64,000 bases of DNA from Azospirillum lipoferum (lineage in GTDB: Bacteria > Pseudomonadota > Alphaproteobacteria > Azospirillales > Azospirillaceae). The stretch's first letter is position 1. Each line of letters opens with the position of its first letter. The stretch is taken from assembly GCF_024170005.1 (NCBI RefSeq), contig NZ_JALJXJ010000011.1, forward strand, positions 1 through 64,000, in the 5' to 3' direction. Below are positions 1 to 12,891 of the stretch, piece after piece. Made by a program: the position numbers and the translations under genes. A model generated the notes under the pieces. It searched no databases, was not told the DNA's origin, and saw only the letters and a program-made list of their open reading frames with translations.

Positions 1-1280
1 GCCGCCACCAAGTTGCGGCGGATGACGTCGAGCGGATCGAGCCCCAGCTCCGCCGCCACCCGGTTCATCAGCCGCTCCAGCCCGTAATAGAGCTGCCCGC
101 CGCCGAAACCGCGGTTGAGGCCGGTCGGCGTCTTGTTGGTGACGACGATGCGGTTGGTCACCGCCAGGTTGGGAATGTCGTAGGCGCCGGTCAGGTTGCC
201 GTGGTTGCGGTAGAGCGAGGCCGGTTCCGGCGCCCGCAGATAGGCGCCGCAATCCTCGGTCTGTTCCATCCACAGCGCCAGCACCCTGCCGTCCGGCTCC
301 ACCGCCGCGTCGATGCGCATGCGGCGCGCGGTGGCAGAGGTGGCGGCCATCAGATGCTCCAGCCGGTCCTCCACCCACTTCACCGGCCGGCCGGAGACGC
401 GGGCGCACAGTCCCATCAGCACGACATAGGGGAACACCGCCTGCTTGTTGCCGAAGCTGCCGCCGGAATGGGGCGGCGTTTTCAGCCGCAGCCGCGACCC
501 CGGCACGTTCAGCGCCTTGGCCATCACCGGATGGACGGCGAACGGGCCGGAGAAGTTGGACAGCACCTCGTAGGCGTCCTCGGCCCCGTCGTAGTCGGCC
601 AGGACGACGAAGCATTCCATCGGCGTGCAGGAGTTGCGCGGATACTCGACCTCGACCGACACGGTGCGGGCGGCACGGGCGAATGCGGCCTCGGGGTCGC
701 CGTAACGGAAACTGCGGCTGTTGACGAGGTTGGATCCCACCGCCGGATGCAGCGGCTCCGATCCGTCCTCAAGCGCCTGGGCGATCGAGGTCACCGGCGG
801 CAGCGGGCGATAGCGCACCTCGATCCGGTCGAGCGCGTCCTCTGCCAGATAGCGGCTGTCGGCCAGCACCACCGCCACCGGTTCACCGACGTAACGGACG
901 CGGTCGATGGCGAGGCACCAATGCTCCATCGGCGCGCGCACGCCGACCAGGAAGGGGCTGGCGAAGCGCCTGGCGTCGGCCCCGGTGACCACGGCGGCGA
1001 CGCCGGGAACGGCCAGGGCGGCGGCGGTGTCGATCCCCAGCAGTTCGGCATGGGCGTGAGGCGAGCGCAGGATCGCGGCGTGCAGGGTGCCGGGCTTCAC
1101 CGGCAGATCGTCGGCATAGCGGGCGACGCCGGTCAGCAGGGCGGCGTCTTCCACCCGCGGCATAGAACGGCCGACAAAAGCCGACGCACCGATCCCCGCT
1201 TCACCCGGCAGCCCATTTGTCCGATGGCCGGCGGCCTGCTGACCCGCCGCTCCATTCCAAACAGTCTGTATCACCGTCAT
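1..1280 (-). CDS. Xanthine dehydrogenase/CoxL-family molybdopterin-binding subunit (partial, C-terminus beyond left edge)
   Basis: About 426 residues are visible, from an ATG at 1280 to the window edge, with no stop. An N-terminal motif near residue 38 (VGRSMPRVEDAALLTG) and the following ARYADDLPVKPGTLHAAILRS are typical of the aldehyde oxidase/xanthine dehydrogenase large-subunit superfamily, which binds Mo-molybdopterin cytosine dinucleotide and oxidises aldehydes, N-heterocycles or CO. The loop that reads AYRCSFR in true CO dehydrogenase is not seen; near residues 387-393 the protein reads GLNRGFG, so it is probably not a CO dehydrogenase. No signal peptide is visible, unlike the next molybdopterin subunit at 1553-3820. 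The small FeS and FAD subunits, if present, would lie left of the window. Substrate is unknown. Confidence 0.85.
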   Translation of the reverse strand, partial: MTVIQTVWNGAAGQQAAGHRTNGLPGEAGIGASAFVGRSMPRVEDAALLTGVARYADDLPVKPGTLHAAILRSPHAHAELLGIDTAAALAVPGVAAVVTGADARRFASPFLVGVRAPMEHWCLAIDRVRYVGEPVAVVLADSRYLAEDALDRIEVRYRPLPPVTSIAQALEDGSEPLHPAVGSNLVNSRSFRYGDPEAAFARAARTVSVEVEYPRNSCTPMECFVVLADYDGAEDAYEVLSNFSGPFAVHPVMAKALNVPGSRLRLKTPPHSGGSFGNKQAVFPYVVLMGLCARVSGRPVKWVEDRLEHLMAATSATARRMRIDAAVEPDGRVLALWMEQTEDCGAYLRAPEPASLYRNHGNLTGAYDIPNLAVTNRIVVTNKTPTGLNRGFGGGQLYYGLERLMNRVAAELGLDPLDVIRRNLVA

Positions 1281-1506
1281 GTCGGCCCTCCCATTGCGGG
1301 AAGCCTAGGGGAACGGGCGGCGAAAGCCTTTACCGTGGAGTATCACGATTTATCTTTGGGTCTGATTTTCAGCAGGGAAGAGCTTGTCGGGAGAGCCACC
1401 TCCTTGCCGGCTCCAGGGCGTCGGGTTCGGGAGCCCCTGTCGATTCATACTTCCCAAGTTTTCCGGAGCCGCGCCGGATGTCCGAGAAGGCGTTCAATGC
1501 GGTGAT

Positions 1507-1541
1507 CCATGAAGCCACCCTTGCATGCAGGGTCTTCATGG
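1507..1541. repeat. Bulged hairpin just after the molybdopterin subunit stop
   Basis: Outer arms CCATGAAG (1507-1514) and CTTCATGG (1534-1541) are perfect complements. Inner arms ACCCT (1517-1521) and AGGGT (1529-1533) pair after a 2-nt bulge, closing a 7-nt loop. On the minus strand it begins about 12 nt after the stop of the 1553-3820 gene. No T-run follows, so it may be an mRNA 3'-end stabiliser or a Rho-associated structure rather than a classical intrinsic terminator. The rest of 1281-1552 holds only the AT-richer leader of the downstream gene. Confidence 0.5.
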
Positions 1542-1552
1542 CTGTTTCCCCT

Positions 1553-3820
1553 CTACACAGGTCCGAGTGCGGCCTTGAGCCGGTCGGGGCTGAGCGGCAT
1601 GTCGCGCAGGCGCACGCCGGTGGCGTCGGCGATGGCGTTGGCCAGAGCGGCGGCGGACGGTCCCTGCGCCGCCTCGGCGGTTCCGAGGAAAGGGACACCG
1701 GGCCGGTCCATCACCACCACTTCGATTGAACCCGGTACATCGTCGAAACGCAGGATGGGGTAGCTGCTCCAGTCGAAGCTGGCGCGGCGGTCTGCGGCGA
1801 AGCGCACCGCTTCCCGGCCGGTCCAGCTGAGCGACTGGACCAGCCCGCCCTCGATCTGGTTGCGCAGGCCGTCGGGGTTGGCGGGCTGGCCGCAATCGAC
1901 GGCGGCGACGGCACGGCGGACCAGCGTCCGGCCGGTCTCGCGGTCGACCTCTACCTCCAGCGCCACCGCGCAATAGGCACCGAGATTCTTGTAGCGGGCG
2001 AAGGCCATGCCGCAGCCGCTCCGGCCGTCGCCCCTCGGCCGCTTCGACCAGCCGAAACGGTCGGCAGCCGCCTGCATGACGTCGCGCGCCCGCTCGTCCC
2101 GCATATGGTCGAGACGGATGGCCAGCGGGTCGATCCCCGCCCCGGCGGCCAGCTCGTCCAGCATGCTTTCGATGGAGAAGACGTTCAGATGCGCCCCCAG
2201 CGACCGCAGGGCGGAGACGCGCGCGGGCATGTCCTTCAGGAAATGATAGACGACATGGGTGTTGGCGAAGCTGTAGAGCGGGTTGGAGTTGCGGCTGCCG
2301 TCGCCTTCCGGCATCGGGATCGGTTTGCCTTCGGGAACGGGAAAGGGCGGATCGGCCTCGTTGCCGGCCAGGACGCCGCCGGCCCCGACCGGGCGGTTGT
2401 TGTGCGGATTGCTCCAGACCGCATGGCGCCACGACACGATGCGGTTATCGGCGCCCAGCGCTGCCTCCAGCTCCGTCATCATGCCGGGGCCGAGCGGTTC
2501 CCAACCGAACTCCTGCTCGCGCATCCATTGCAGACGGATCGGCCGGCCTGGCACCGCCCTGGCGATCACCGCCGCGTCGGCCGCCGCGTCGTCGGCGCCG
2601 TTCTGGCCGTAGCAGCCGGCGCCTTCGGCATGGATGGCGTGGACCTTCTCCGGCGGCAGGCCGAGCAGTTCGGCGACCACGCGATGGACGTCGAAGGTAC
2701 CCTGACTGTGGGTCCAGACCGTCATCCTGCCCTCCATATACTGGGCGATGGCGCAGGACGGGCCGATGGAGCCATGGCTGATCCAGGGGCGGGTGTAGCG
2801 TGCCCTGACGCTGTGGACCGCCGGCCCCGCCGGTTCGCTGGTGTCCATGATCGGGATGTCGCGGGCCGGCATCGCCTTCAGCGTCGCCACCACGGCATCG
2901 CCGGTGCCGTCAGCCGGTAGAGGCGATGCCGTGCGCTCGTAGGCCGCCCGCTGCAGGTGGCGCATCGCCTGGATCGCCGTCCATTGCCTCTCCGCCACCA
3001 CCGCCAGGAAGCGGCCCTGCCGGACGATCTTCACGACCCCCGGCATGCGGGCGACGGCGTCGATATCGGGCGATTGCAGACCGGTGCCGACACTGGGCCC
3101 GCGGACGACGCGGGCATGCAGCATGCCGGGCAGGCGCATGTCGTGCAGATAGGCGGCCCCGCCGGTCAGCTTCGCCGGGATGTCGACCCGCGGCAGTTCC
3201 TGGCCCAGCGTGCGGTAGTCCGATGGCTTGCGCAGCGGCGCGTCGGGCACCGCCTGCACATGCAGCGACAGCCTCGCCGCCACTTCGCCGTAAGGCAGGG
3301 TCCGGCCGTCCGGAGCGCGCAGCCTGGCGTCGCCGCCGGTGGTCACCTGATCGGCCGGCAAGTTCCAGACCCGCGCCGCCTCGGCGGCCAGCAGCATCCG
3401 CACATTGGCGGCGGCGTTCTGGATCGCCGTGCCGCTGTCCTGCATGGAATGGCTGCCGGCGGTCAGTCCCTCGTCCGGTGTCCGTTCGGTGTCGGCGGTG
3501 ACCAGGGTGATGGCGGCGGGCGGGATGTCCAGTTCTTCCGCCGCGACCTGGGTCAGGGCGGTGCGGATGCCCTGGCCCAACTCCACCTTGCCGGTGAAGA
3601 CGGTGACCCGGCCGTCGGCCTCGATGCGGATCCAGGCGTCGAGCCAGGGCGTCGATTTCAGGCTGCCTTTCAGGTCGGGGGCCACCACGGCCGGTCCGGT
3701 ACCGCCCTCGCCGCCGCCAGCGAGCTGGGCGAAGGCCTTGGGCACGAGCGCGAAGGACACCACCAGGGCGCCGCCGGTCAGGAAGCTGCGGCGGGAGAGG
3801 GGTGACAGGACCGGGCTCAT
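1553..3820 (-). CDS. Tat-exported molybdopterin-binding aldehyde/isoquinoline oxidoreductase large subunit (IorB-like)
   Basis: 755 residues. The start at 3820 is chosen because it overlaps the end of the 2Fe-2S gene by 4 bp (ATGA) and opens a twin-arginine signal: SRRSFLTGG, then a hydrophobic run ending KAFAQ. The mature part carries the aldehyde oxidase/xanthine dehydrogenase large-subunit fold of the IorB (isoquinoline 1-oxidoreductase beta) group, with VELGQGIRTALTQVAAEELD early on and GTAEAAQGPSAAALANAIADA near the C-terminus. It probably oxidises an aldehyde or N-heterocycle in the periplasm and passes electrons via the 2Fe-2S subunit to the cytochrome encoded upstream. The exact substrate cannot be read from sequence. 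Confidence 0.9.
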   Translation of the reverse strand: MSPVLSPLSRRSFLTGGALVVSFALVPKAFAQLAGGGEGGTGPAVVAPDLKGSLKSTPWLDAWIRIEADGRVTVFTGKVELGQGIRTALTQVAAEELDIPPAAITLVTADTERTPDEGLTAGSHSMQDSGTAIQNAAANVRMLLAAEAARVWNLPADQVTTGGDARLRAPDGRTLPYGEVAARLSLHVQAVPDAPLRKPSDYRTLGQELPRVDIPAKLTGGAAYLHDMRLPGMLHARVVRGPSVGTGLQSPDIDAVARMPGVVKIVRQGRFLAVVAERQWTAIQAMRHLQRAAYERTASPLPADGTGDAVVATLKAMPARDIPIMDTSEPAGPAVHSVRARYTRPWISHGSIGPSCAIAQYMEGRMTVWTHSQGTFDVHRVVAELLGLPPEKVHAIHAEGAGCYGQNGADDAAADAAVIARAVPGRPIRLQWMREQEFGWEPLGPGMMTELEAALGADNRIVSWRHAVWSNPHNNRPVGAGGVLAGNEADPPFPVPEGKPIPMPEGDGSRNSNPLYSFANTHVVYHFLKDMPARVSALRSLGAHLNVFSIESMLDELAAGAGIDPLAIRLDHMRDERARDVMQAAADRFGWSKRPRGDGRSGCGMAFARYKNLGAYCAVALEVEVDRETGRTLVRRAVAAVDCGQPANPDGLRNQIEGGLVQSLSWTGREAVRFAADRRASFDWSSYPILRFDDVPGSIEVVVMDRPGVPFLGTAEAAQGPSAAALANAIADATGVRLRDMPLSPDRLKAALGPV

Positions 3821-4308
3821 GGCCGCACCTCCTGCGCCGCTTGGACGCCCTTGCGCATGGCGACGGCGCGGCGGACGGCGCGCAGGATGCGCATATGGGT
3901 GCCGCAGCGGCAGAGGTTGGTCTGCATATGGGCGCGGATTTGCGCCTCGTCCGGATCGGGGACGCGGTCCAGCAGGGCCTGGGCGCGCATGATCATGCCG
4001 GCGATGCAGTAGCCGCACTGGGCAGCCTGCTCCTTTTCAAAGGCCTGTTGCAGCAGGCCGGGAGCTTCCGCGCTGCCCAATCCCTCCACGGTGCGGATGC
4101 GGCGGCCGGCGACGGCGCCGACCGGCGTCAGGCAGGAAAAGGCCGGCTTGCCGTCGATGTGCACGGTGCAGGCGCCGCATTGGCCGAGCCCGCAGCCGTA
4201 CTTGGCGCCGTTCAGCTCCAGGTCGTCACGCAGCACATAGAGCAGCGGCGTCGACGGGTCGACCTCCAGCGCATGGTCGGCGCCGTTGACGGTGAGGGTG
4301 ACGGTCAT
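3817..4308 (-). CDS. 2Fe-2S small subunit of molybdenum hydroxylase (IorA-like)
   Basis: 163 residues from the ATG at 4308, which overlaps the cytochrome gene stop by 4 bp. It has a plant-type 2Fe-2S site (Cys39, Cys44, Cys47, Cys59) and a second [2Fe-2S]-binding helical domain (Cys98, Cys101, Cys133, Cys135), the standard layout and length of small subunits of the xanthine dehydrogenase family. It has no signal peptide of its own, so it would be exported as a passenger with the Tat-tagged large subunit. It carries electrons from the molybdenum site to the cytochrome. Confidence 0.93.
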   Translation of the reverse strand: MTVTLTVNGADHALEVDPSTPLLYVLRDDLELNGAKYGCGLGQCGACTVHIDGKPAFSCLTPVGAVAGRRIRTVEGLGSAEAPGLLQQAFEKEQAAQCGYCIAGMIMRAQALLDRVPDPDEAQIRAHMQTNLCRCGTHMRILRAVRRAVAMRKGVQAAQEVRP

Positions 4309-5618
4309 GGCTGGGAGTCCTCCTTGCGGACCGTGGCGGCTGCCGTTTCCAGCGAGGTCCAGGCCGGGCGGTCGCTGAAGCGGGACCGCAGATAGGCGGC
4401 GAGGTCGGCGACCTGCGCGTCGGTCAGGCTCGCGGCGAAGGGCGGCATCGCGGGGCCGGCCGGTCCGGTGGGCGCGTGGATGCCTTGCAGGATGGCGCGG
4501 ATCGCATTGTCGGGCCGGTCGAGTTGCAGGGCGGTCACCGTCGACAGGCCGGGACGGCCCTGGGTCATCATCGGTGCGCCGCTCTCGTGGCAGCCGGCGC
4601 AGGCCCCGGCGAACAGCGTAGCGCCGGCCGGGCTCGCCTTGGCCGCTTCCGCGGTGCGGTCCGGAGGCGATGGTGTTTTCGGAGCGGCCCTGGGACGGTC
4701 TGCCGATAGCGAGGCGATGTAGGTGGCGATGGCGCGGACATCGGCTTCCGGCGCGCGGGACAAACCATGCACCACCGGCCCCATCGGCCCGGCGGCGGCG
4801 CCATGACGGCCGTCGATGCCGGTGCGCAGATAGGTGAACAGGCTGTCCGCCATCCAGGGTATGGCGGCCGGGCTGGAGCCGTTCAGCGCGGGCGCCACCC
4901 AGCCCTCGGCCACGCCGCCGGAATAGGCGCTGTCGCCCGTTTCCTCGGCTCCGGCCAGATTGCGCGGGCTGTGGCAGCCGCTGCAATGGCCCAGCCCCTC
5001 GGCCAGATAGGCCCCGCGGTTCCATTCCGCGTCGCGGTCCGGTCGCGGTGTGAATTCCTCCTGATGCAGGAACAGAAGTTTCCAGCCGGCCAGCAACGGG
5101 CGGAAGCCCAGCGGGAAGATCAGGTCGTTCGCCTTGGCCGGCGCAGAGGCCGTCGGACGGGTCATCAGGAAGGCGTAGATCGCGTCGAGATCCCCGTCAT
5201 GCACCCGGCGGTAATGGTCGTAGGGCAAGGCGGGATAGAGATGACGGCCGTCACGCGACACCCCGTCGCGCATGGCGCGCTTGAAGGCCTCCTTCGACCA
5301 GCCGCCGATCCCGCCCTCCGGATCGGGTGTGATGTTGGTGGAATAGAGCGTGCCGAACGGCGTCGCCAGCGCCCGGCCGCCGGCGTAGGCGACACCCCCG
5401 TCGGCAGTGTGGCAGACGATGCAGTCGCCGATCGTGGCCAGAGCCGCACCGCGCGACACCAGTTCCGGCGGGAAATCGGCGGCTTTGGGCGTGGGAACGG
5501 CTGGCAGGTCGCTTCGATAGGCGATTCCCAGGAACGCGCCGACGCCGGCAAGGCTGGCCAAGGCGCCAGCGACCGCCCATCTGCCCATCGCCCTGCCGGC
5601 CCATCGGGTTCGTTTCAT
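4305..5618 (-). CDS. Membrane-anchored tri-haem cytochrome c (AdhB-like electron acceptor subunit)
   Basis: 437 residues. An N-terminal hydrophobic helix (about residues 13-33) acts as signal or anchor. Three CXXCH haem-c motifs are visible: CIVCH (66-70), CSGCH (212-216) and CAGCH (340-344). This is the three-domain architecture of the cytochrome subunit of membrane alcohol/aldehyde dehydrogenases. First gene of the operon with the 2Fe-2S and molybdopterin subunits, so it most likely takes electrons from the periplasmic hydroxylase and passes them to ubiquinone or a terminal oxidase. The 162-bp gap to the TRAP genes at 5619-5780 probably holds its promoter. Confidence 0.92.
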   Translation of the reverse strand: MKRTRWAGRAMGRWAVAGALASLAGVGAFLGIAYRSDLPAVPTPKAADFPPELVSRGAALATIGDCIVCHTADGGVAYAGGRALATPFGTLYSTNITPDPEGGIGGWSKEAFKRAMRDGVSRDGRHLYPALPYDHYRRVHDGDLDAIYAFLMTRPTASAPAKANDLIFPLGFRPLLAGWKLLFLHQEEFTPRPDRDAEWNRGAYLAEGLGHCSGCHSPRNLAGAEETGDSAYSGGVAEGWVAPALNGSSPAAIPWMADSLFTYLRTGIDGRHGAAAGPMGPVVHGLSRAPEADVRAIATYIASLSADRPRAAPKTPSPPDRTAEAAKASPAGATLFAGACAGCHESGAPMMTQGRPGLSTVTALQLDRPDNAIRAILQGIHAPTGPAGPAMPPFAASLTDAQVADLAAYLRSRFSDRPAWTSLETAAATVRKEDSQP

Positions 5619-5780
5619 GCTGCACCTCCTCTGGTCCGCCGCATGCGTTGCAGGCTGCGGATAACTCCAGGGAAGGTGCCGGAAGGTGCGGCAGTCGTAT
5701 TGAAGAATGGGCGCAGGTTTTTTTGAACGAAACCTGCACGCCCCTACGCCTTTGGTCCAGCGGCCTGCCCGGCAGCCTTC

Positions 5781-7187
5781 CTATCTGCCGAGCCCCATTG
5801 CCCTCGGCAACCACAGCGTGATCTCCGGCACATAGGTGATGGCGATCAGGGCGGCGAAGAGGGGAACCAGCCAGGGCAGGATCGCCATGGTGGTCCGCTC
5901 CACCGACAGTTTCGCCACGCGTGCCAGCACGAACAGCACCATGCCCAACGGCGGGTGCAGGAGCCCGATCATCAGGTTCAACACCATGACCAGACCGAAA
6001 TGCAGCGGATCGATCCCCAGCTTCAGGACGATGGGCAGCAGGATCGGCACCAGGATGGTGATCGCCGCGATGGTGTCGATGAAGCAGCCGACGAACAGGA
6101 TCAGCAGATTCGCCAGTAGCAGGAACACCCATTTGTTGTCGGTGAAGCCGAGGATGGTGTCCGACATGATCTGCGCCGCCTGGCTGGCGGTCAGCAGCCA
6201 AGCGAAGATCGACGCCGCGGTGACGATGAACAGCACCGAGGCCGTCGTCTCCACTGTGTCGAGCGTCGCCTTGGCAAGCGACCGCAGCGTCATGGAGCGG
6301 TAGCGGACCAGTCCGAGGAACAGCGACCACAGCACCGCGGCGACCGCTGCCTCCGTCGGGGTGAACCAGCCCAGCGTCATGCCGCCGATCAGGATCACCG
6401 GCGTCATCAGCGCCATGACGGCAGAGAAGTCGAAGTGCCAGTCCGCCGCCAGCAGCACGAGGAGGGCGATGGAAATTGCCCAATTGACCGAGACGCCGGC
6501 CTGAGTCATCAGCCACACGGCCAGCGGGAAGCACAGCACGACAACGATCTCGACCGACGCGGCGCCCAGCCGGCGCCAGTCGAAGACCATGTCGCTGCCC
6601 CACTGGTTGCGCCGGGCATGGATGGCAACGGTCGCCATCATGAAGACCGTCATCAGCACGCCGGGGATGACGCCCGCCAGGAACAGCGCGCCGATCGAGA
6701 CGTTCGCCATCATCCCGTAGATCACGAAGGGCAGGGACGGCGGAATGATCGGTCCCAGCGTGGCGGAGGCGGCCGTCACCCCGACCGAGAATTCCGTCGA
6801 ATAGCCATGGTCCTTCATCGCCTTGATCTCGATGGTGCCGAGACCGGCGGCATCGGCGATGGCGGTGCCGGACATGCCCGAGAAGATCACCGAGCCGATG
6901 ATGTTCACCTGCCCCAGGCCGCCGCGCATCCAGCCGACCAGCGCAATCGCGAAGTTGTAGATGCGACCTGTTACCCCGGCGATGTTCATCAGATTGCCGG
7001 CGAGGATGAAGAAGGGAACGGCCAGCAGCGGGAAGCTCTCGGCCCCCGCGATCATCCGCTGGGCGAGCACGAGGTCGGGCACCGAGCCGCTGACCAGGAT
7101 GTAGACCAGGGAGGCCGCCGCCATGGCGACCGCCACCGGCAAGCCCAGGAGCATCAGGCCAAGGAAGGAACCGATCAGGATCCACAT
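5781..7187 (-). CDS. dctM: TRAP transporter large permease (DctM family)
   Basis: 468 residues when started at the ATG at 7187, preceded by GGGAG with 9-nt spacing; an in-frame ATG 21 nt upstream would overlap dctQ. A highly hydrophobic DctM protein of about 12 predicted membrane segments, with the family motifs VPFFILAGNLMN, SGTAIADAAGLG and IIPPSLPFVIYG. It couples inward sodium or proton flow to uptake of an organic acid delivered by the binding protein encoded at 7873-8859. Last gene of a dctP-dctQ-dctM operon. Substrate unknown; the neighbouring oxidoreductase operon suggests, without proof, a related substrate. Confidence 0.93.
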   Translation of the reverse strand: MWILIGSFLGLMLLGLPVAVAMAAASLVYILVSGSVPDLVLAQRMIAGAESFPLLAVPFFILAGNLMNIAGVTGRIYNFAIALVGWMRGGLGQVNIIGSVIFSGMSGTAIADAAGLGTIEIKAMKDHGYSTEFSVGVTAASATLGPIIPPSLPFVIYGMMANVSIGALFLAGVIPGVLMTVFMMATVAIHARRNQWGSDMVFDWRRLGAASVEIVVVLCFPLAVWLMTQAGVSVNWAISIALLVLLAADWHFDFSAVMALMTPVILIGGMTLGWFTPTEAAVAAVLWSLFLGLVRYRSMTLRSLAKATLDTVETTASVLFIVTAASIFAWLLTASQAAQIMSDTILGFTDNKWVFLLLANLLILFVGCFIDTIAAITILVPILLPIVLKLGIDPLHFGLVMVLNLMIGLLHPPLGMVLFVLARVAKLSVERTTMAILPWLVPLFAALIAITYVPEITLWLPRAMGLGR

Positions 7188-7191
7188 CCGC

Positions 7192-7836
7192 TTACACTCC
7201 CGTTCCATCGAAGGCTTCCGGCTTTTCCAGCACCGAATAGCCGCGGCGCCAGTTCACGATCGTCACCTGCAGCGACCGCACTGCCATCAGGGCGCAGCCG
7301 GCCAGAACGGAGTAATAAAGGATGCCTTTGGACAACTGGACGGTGACCATCATCTCGTCGCCGACCACCTCGCTCAGCCGCCACATCAGGTGGGTCAGAT
7401 ACATGAGGAAGGTCGTGCGGATCACGTCCACCAGGGTGGAAAACAGCCGCGCCGGCCCGTCCGGCAGAAACCGGTAGAGGATATCCACCTGGATGTGGCG
7501 TGACAGCCGCACGCACATCGCCGACCCGACGAACACCAGTGCCACCAGGCAGTAGGAGGCGATCTCCTCCGTCCAATTCAGCGAGTCGTTCAGGACGTAG
7601 CGGGTGAAGAATTGCAGGAAGACGGCCCCCGCCATCAGCCAGAACAGGGCGACGGTGGCCCAGTCCTCGATGGCGTAGTGGGACAGGTCGGCCGGAGGAG
7701 AATCGTCCTCGAAGGAGTGGGCAAGCTCCTCCGGCGAGATCTGGATGTGGTGTTCCTCTTGACCGTGGTGCTGTTCGGCGGGCGGCTGTTGGAGGCCGGC
7801 CCCACGCGGAACCGGCTGCTTTGCGTAGCTCGTCAT
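7192..7836 (-). CDS. dctQ: TRAP transporter small permease (DctQ family)
   Basis: 214 residues. Four predicted membrane helices follow an unusually long, His/Gln/Glu-rich cytoplasmic N-terminal tail (about 50 residues, including EQHHGQEEHH). The DctQ motif FTRYVLNDSLNWTEEIA is present. It ends 4 bp before the dctM start and follows dctP by 36 bp. A good ribosome-binding site (AGAGGGG) precedes the ATG. The polar tail is longer than in most DctQ proteins. Confidence 0.9.
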   Translation of the reverse strand: MTSYAKQPVPRGAGLQQPPAEQHHGQEEHHIQISPEELAHSFEDDSPPADLSHYAIEDWATVALFWLMAGAVFLQFFTRYVLNDSLNWTEEIASYCLVALVFVGSAMCVRLSRHIQVDILYRFLPDGPARLFSTLVDVIRTTFLMYLTHLMWRLSEVVGDEMMVTVQLSKGILYYSVLAGCALMAVRSLQVTIVNWRRGYSVLEKPEAFDGTGV

Positions 7837-7872
7837 GGGGCCCCTCTGGCGCGTGGGATGGCAGGTGGCGCG

Positions 7873-8859
7873 TCACTGAAGCGCCTGGATCGCCTCCCAA
7901 TCCGACTTGCGGTAGCCGGCACTCTCAGGCGTTACCGCCTTCATCACCGCGTCCTTGAAGACCGCCTTGTCGACCTCGGTGACGGTCAGGCCCTTCTGGC
8001 GGAAGAACTCGACCAGTTCCTTCTCCTTCGCCTGGATCTCCGTGGTGGACCGGGCTGCCGCCTCCTGCGTCACCTCGGTGAAGATCTGGCGATCCTCTGG
8101 CGACAGCTTGGCCCACAGGCTCTTGGAAATGATGGTGTTCAGGCTGTCGATGATGTGTCCGGTGAGGACGATCTGCTTCTGCACCTCGAAGAACTTCTTG
8201 GCCTCGATGGTGGTCAGCGGGTTTTCCTGGGCATCCACCGTGCCGTTTTGCAGGGCGAGATAGACCTCGGCGAAGGCGATCGGCGTCGGGTTGGCGCCAC
8301 AGGCCTTGGGCATTGCCAGATAGGCCGGCGCATCGGGCACGCGGATCTTCAGCCCCTTCATGTCCGCGCAGGTCTGGATCGGCTTGTTGGAGGTGGTGTG
8401 GCGCATGCCGTAATAGGTCAGGGCGACGATGTGGTTGCCGGTCTTCTCCTCGTACCCCTTGGCGAGAGTCTTGAAGACGTCGCTCTTCGCATAGGCCAGC
8501 AGATGCTGCGGATCGCGGAAAATGTAGGGGTAGTAGGTGACGCCGATCGGCGGATAGCTTCGCGCCGCGAAGCTGGAGCCTGAGATGATCATGTCGACGG
8601 TACCGAGCGTCAGGCCCTGGTTGATGTCCGCTTCCTTGCCGAGCTGCGAGGCGGGGAACACGTCGATCTGATACCGGCCGCTGGTCCGCTTGGCGATCTC
8701 CTGCGCCGCCCAGACCGACTGGGTGTGGAAGGGCTCCGACGTCTCGTAGACATGTGCCCATTTCAGCTTGGTCTGGGCCTGGGCCGCAGACAGAACGGTG
8801 AACGGTAGGGCCATCAGCACGGCCAAGCTCAAGGCCGCGCGACGAGTGCTGGTCACCAT
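7873..8859 (-). CDS. dctP: TRAP transporter substrate-binding protein (DctP family)
   Basis: 328 residues with a Sec signal peptide ending AAQAQ around residues 25-29. DctP features: FPASQLGKEADINQGLTLGTVDMI, the conserved arginine segment GLKIRVPDAP that contacts substrate carboxylates, and NGTVDAQENPL. The start is supported by GGGAGGAA about 7 nt upstream. First gene of the TRAP operon. The 141-bp region 8860-9000 should carry the promoter or processing site; nothing more specific was recognised there. Confidence 0.93.
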   Translation of the reverse strand: MVTSTRRAALSLAVLMALPFTVLSAAQAQTKLKWAHVYETSEPFHTQSVWAAQEIAKRTSGRYQIDVFPASQLGKEADINQGLTLGTVDMIISGSSFAARSYPPIGVTYYPYIFRDPQHLLAYAKSDVFKTLAKGYEEKTGNHIVALTYYGMRHTTSNKPIQTCADMKGLKIRVPDAPAYLAMPKACGANPTPIAFAEVYLALQNGTVDAQENPLTTIEAKKFFEVQKQIVLTGHIIDSLNTIISKSLWAKLSPEDRQIFTEVTQEAAARSTTEIQAKEKELVEFFRQKGLTVTEVDKAVFKDAVMKAVTPESAGYRKSDWEAIQALQ

Positions 8860-9000
8860 TGGCGTTCCTCCCGATTGTTGGGCATCTCCGGTTGTCCGGG
8901 GAGCCTGGGAGGCATGCGGTTTCTCAGCTGGCCATCCCAGCTAATATATCAACAGCCGATTGTTCGCCACGCAAGCCATTTCGTTGCGGTGCTGAGGACA

Positions 9001-11739
<2,739 letters not shown>

Positions 11740-11808
11740 CGGCTTGGAGGCTAGCGCCGGCCACCCCGCCAGCGCCAGCGGGAAAAGCGCCAGTCAGGGT
11801 GTGACGGG

Positions 11809-12887
<1,079 letters not shown>

Positions 12888-12891
<4 letters not shown>

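Noticed and set aside
1..1280. Carbon monoxide dehydrogenase large subunit (coxL)
   Set aside because: The diagnostic AYRCSFR-type active-site loop was not found; the corresponding region reads GLNRGFG, so only the superfamily can be claimed.
201..1505. Long open frame on the plus strand opposite the CoxL-like gene
   Set aside because: Composition is Arg/His/Gly-rich and unlike any family; the minus strand carries a clear molybdopterin subunit. It is a GC-rich antisense artefact.
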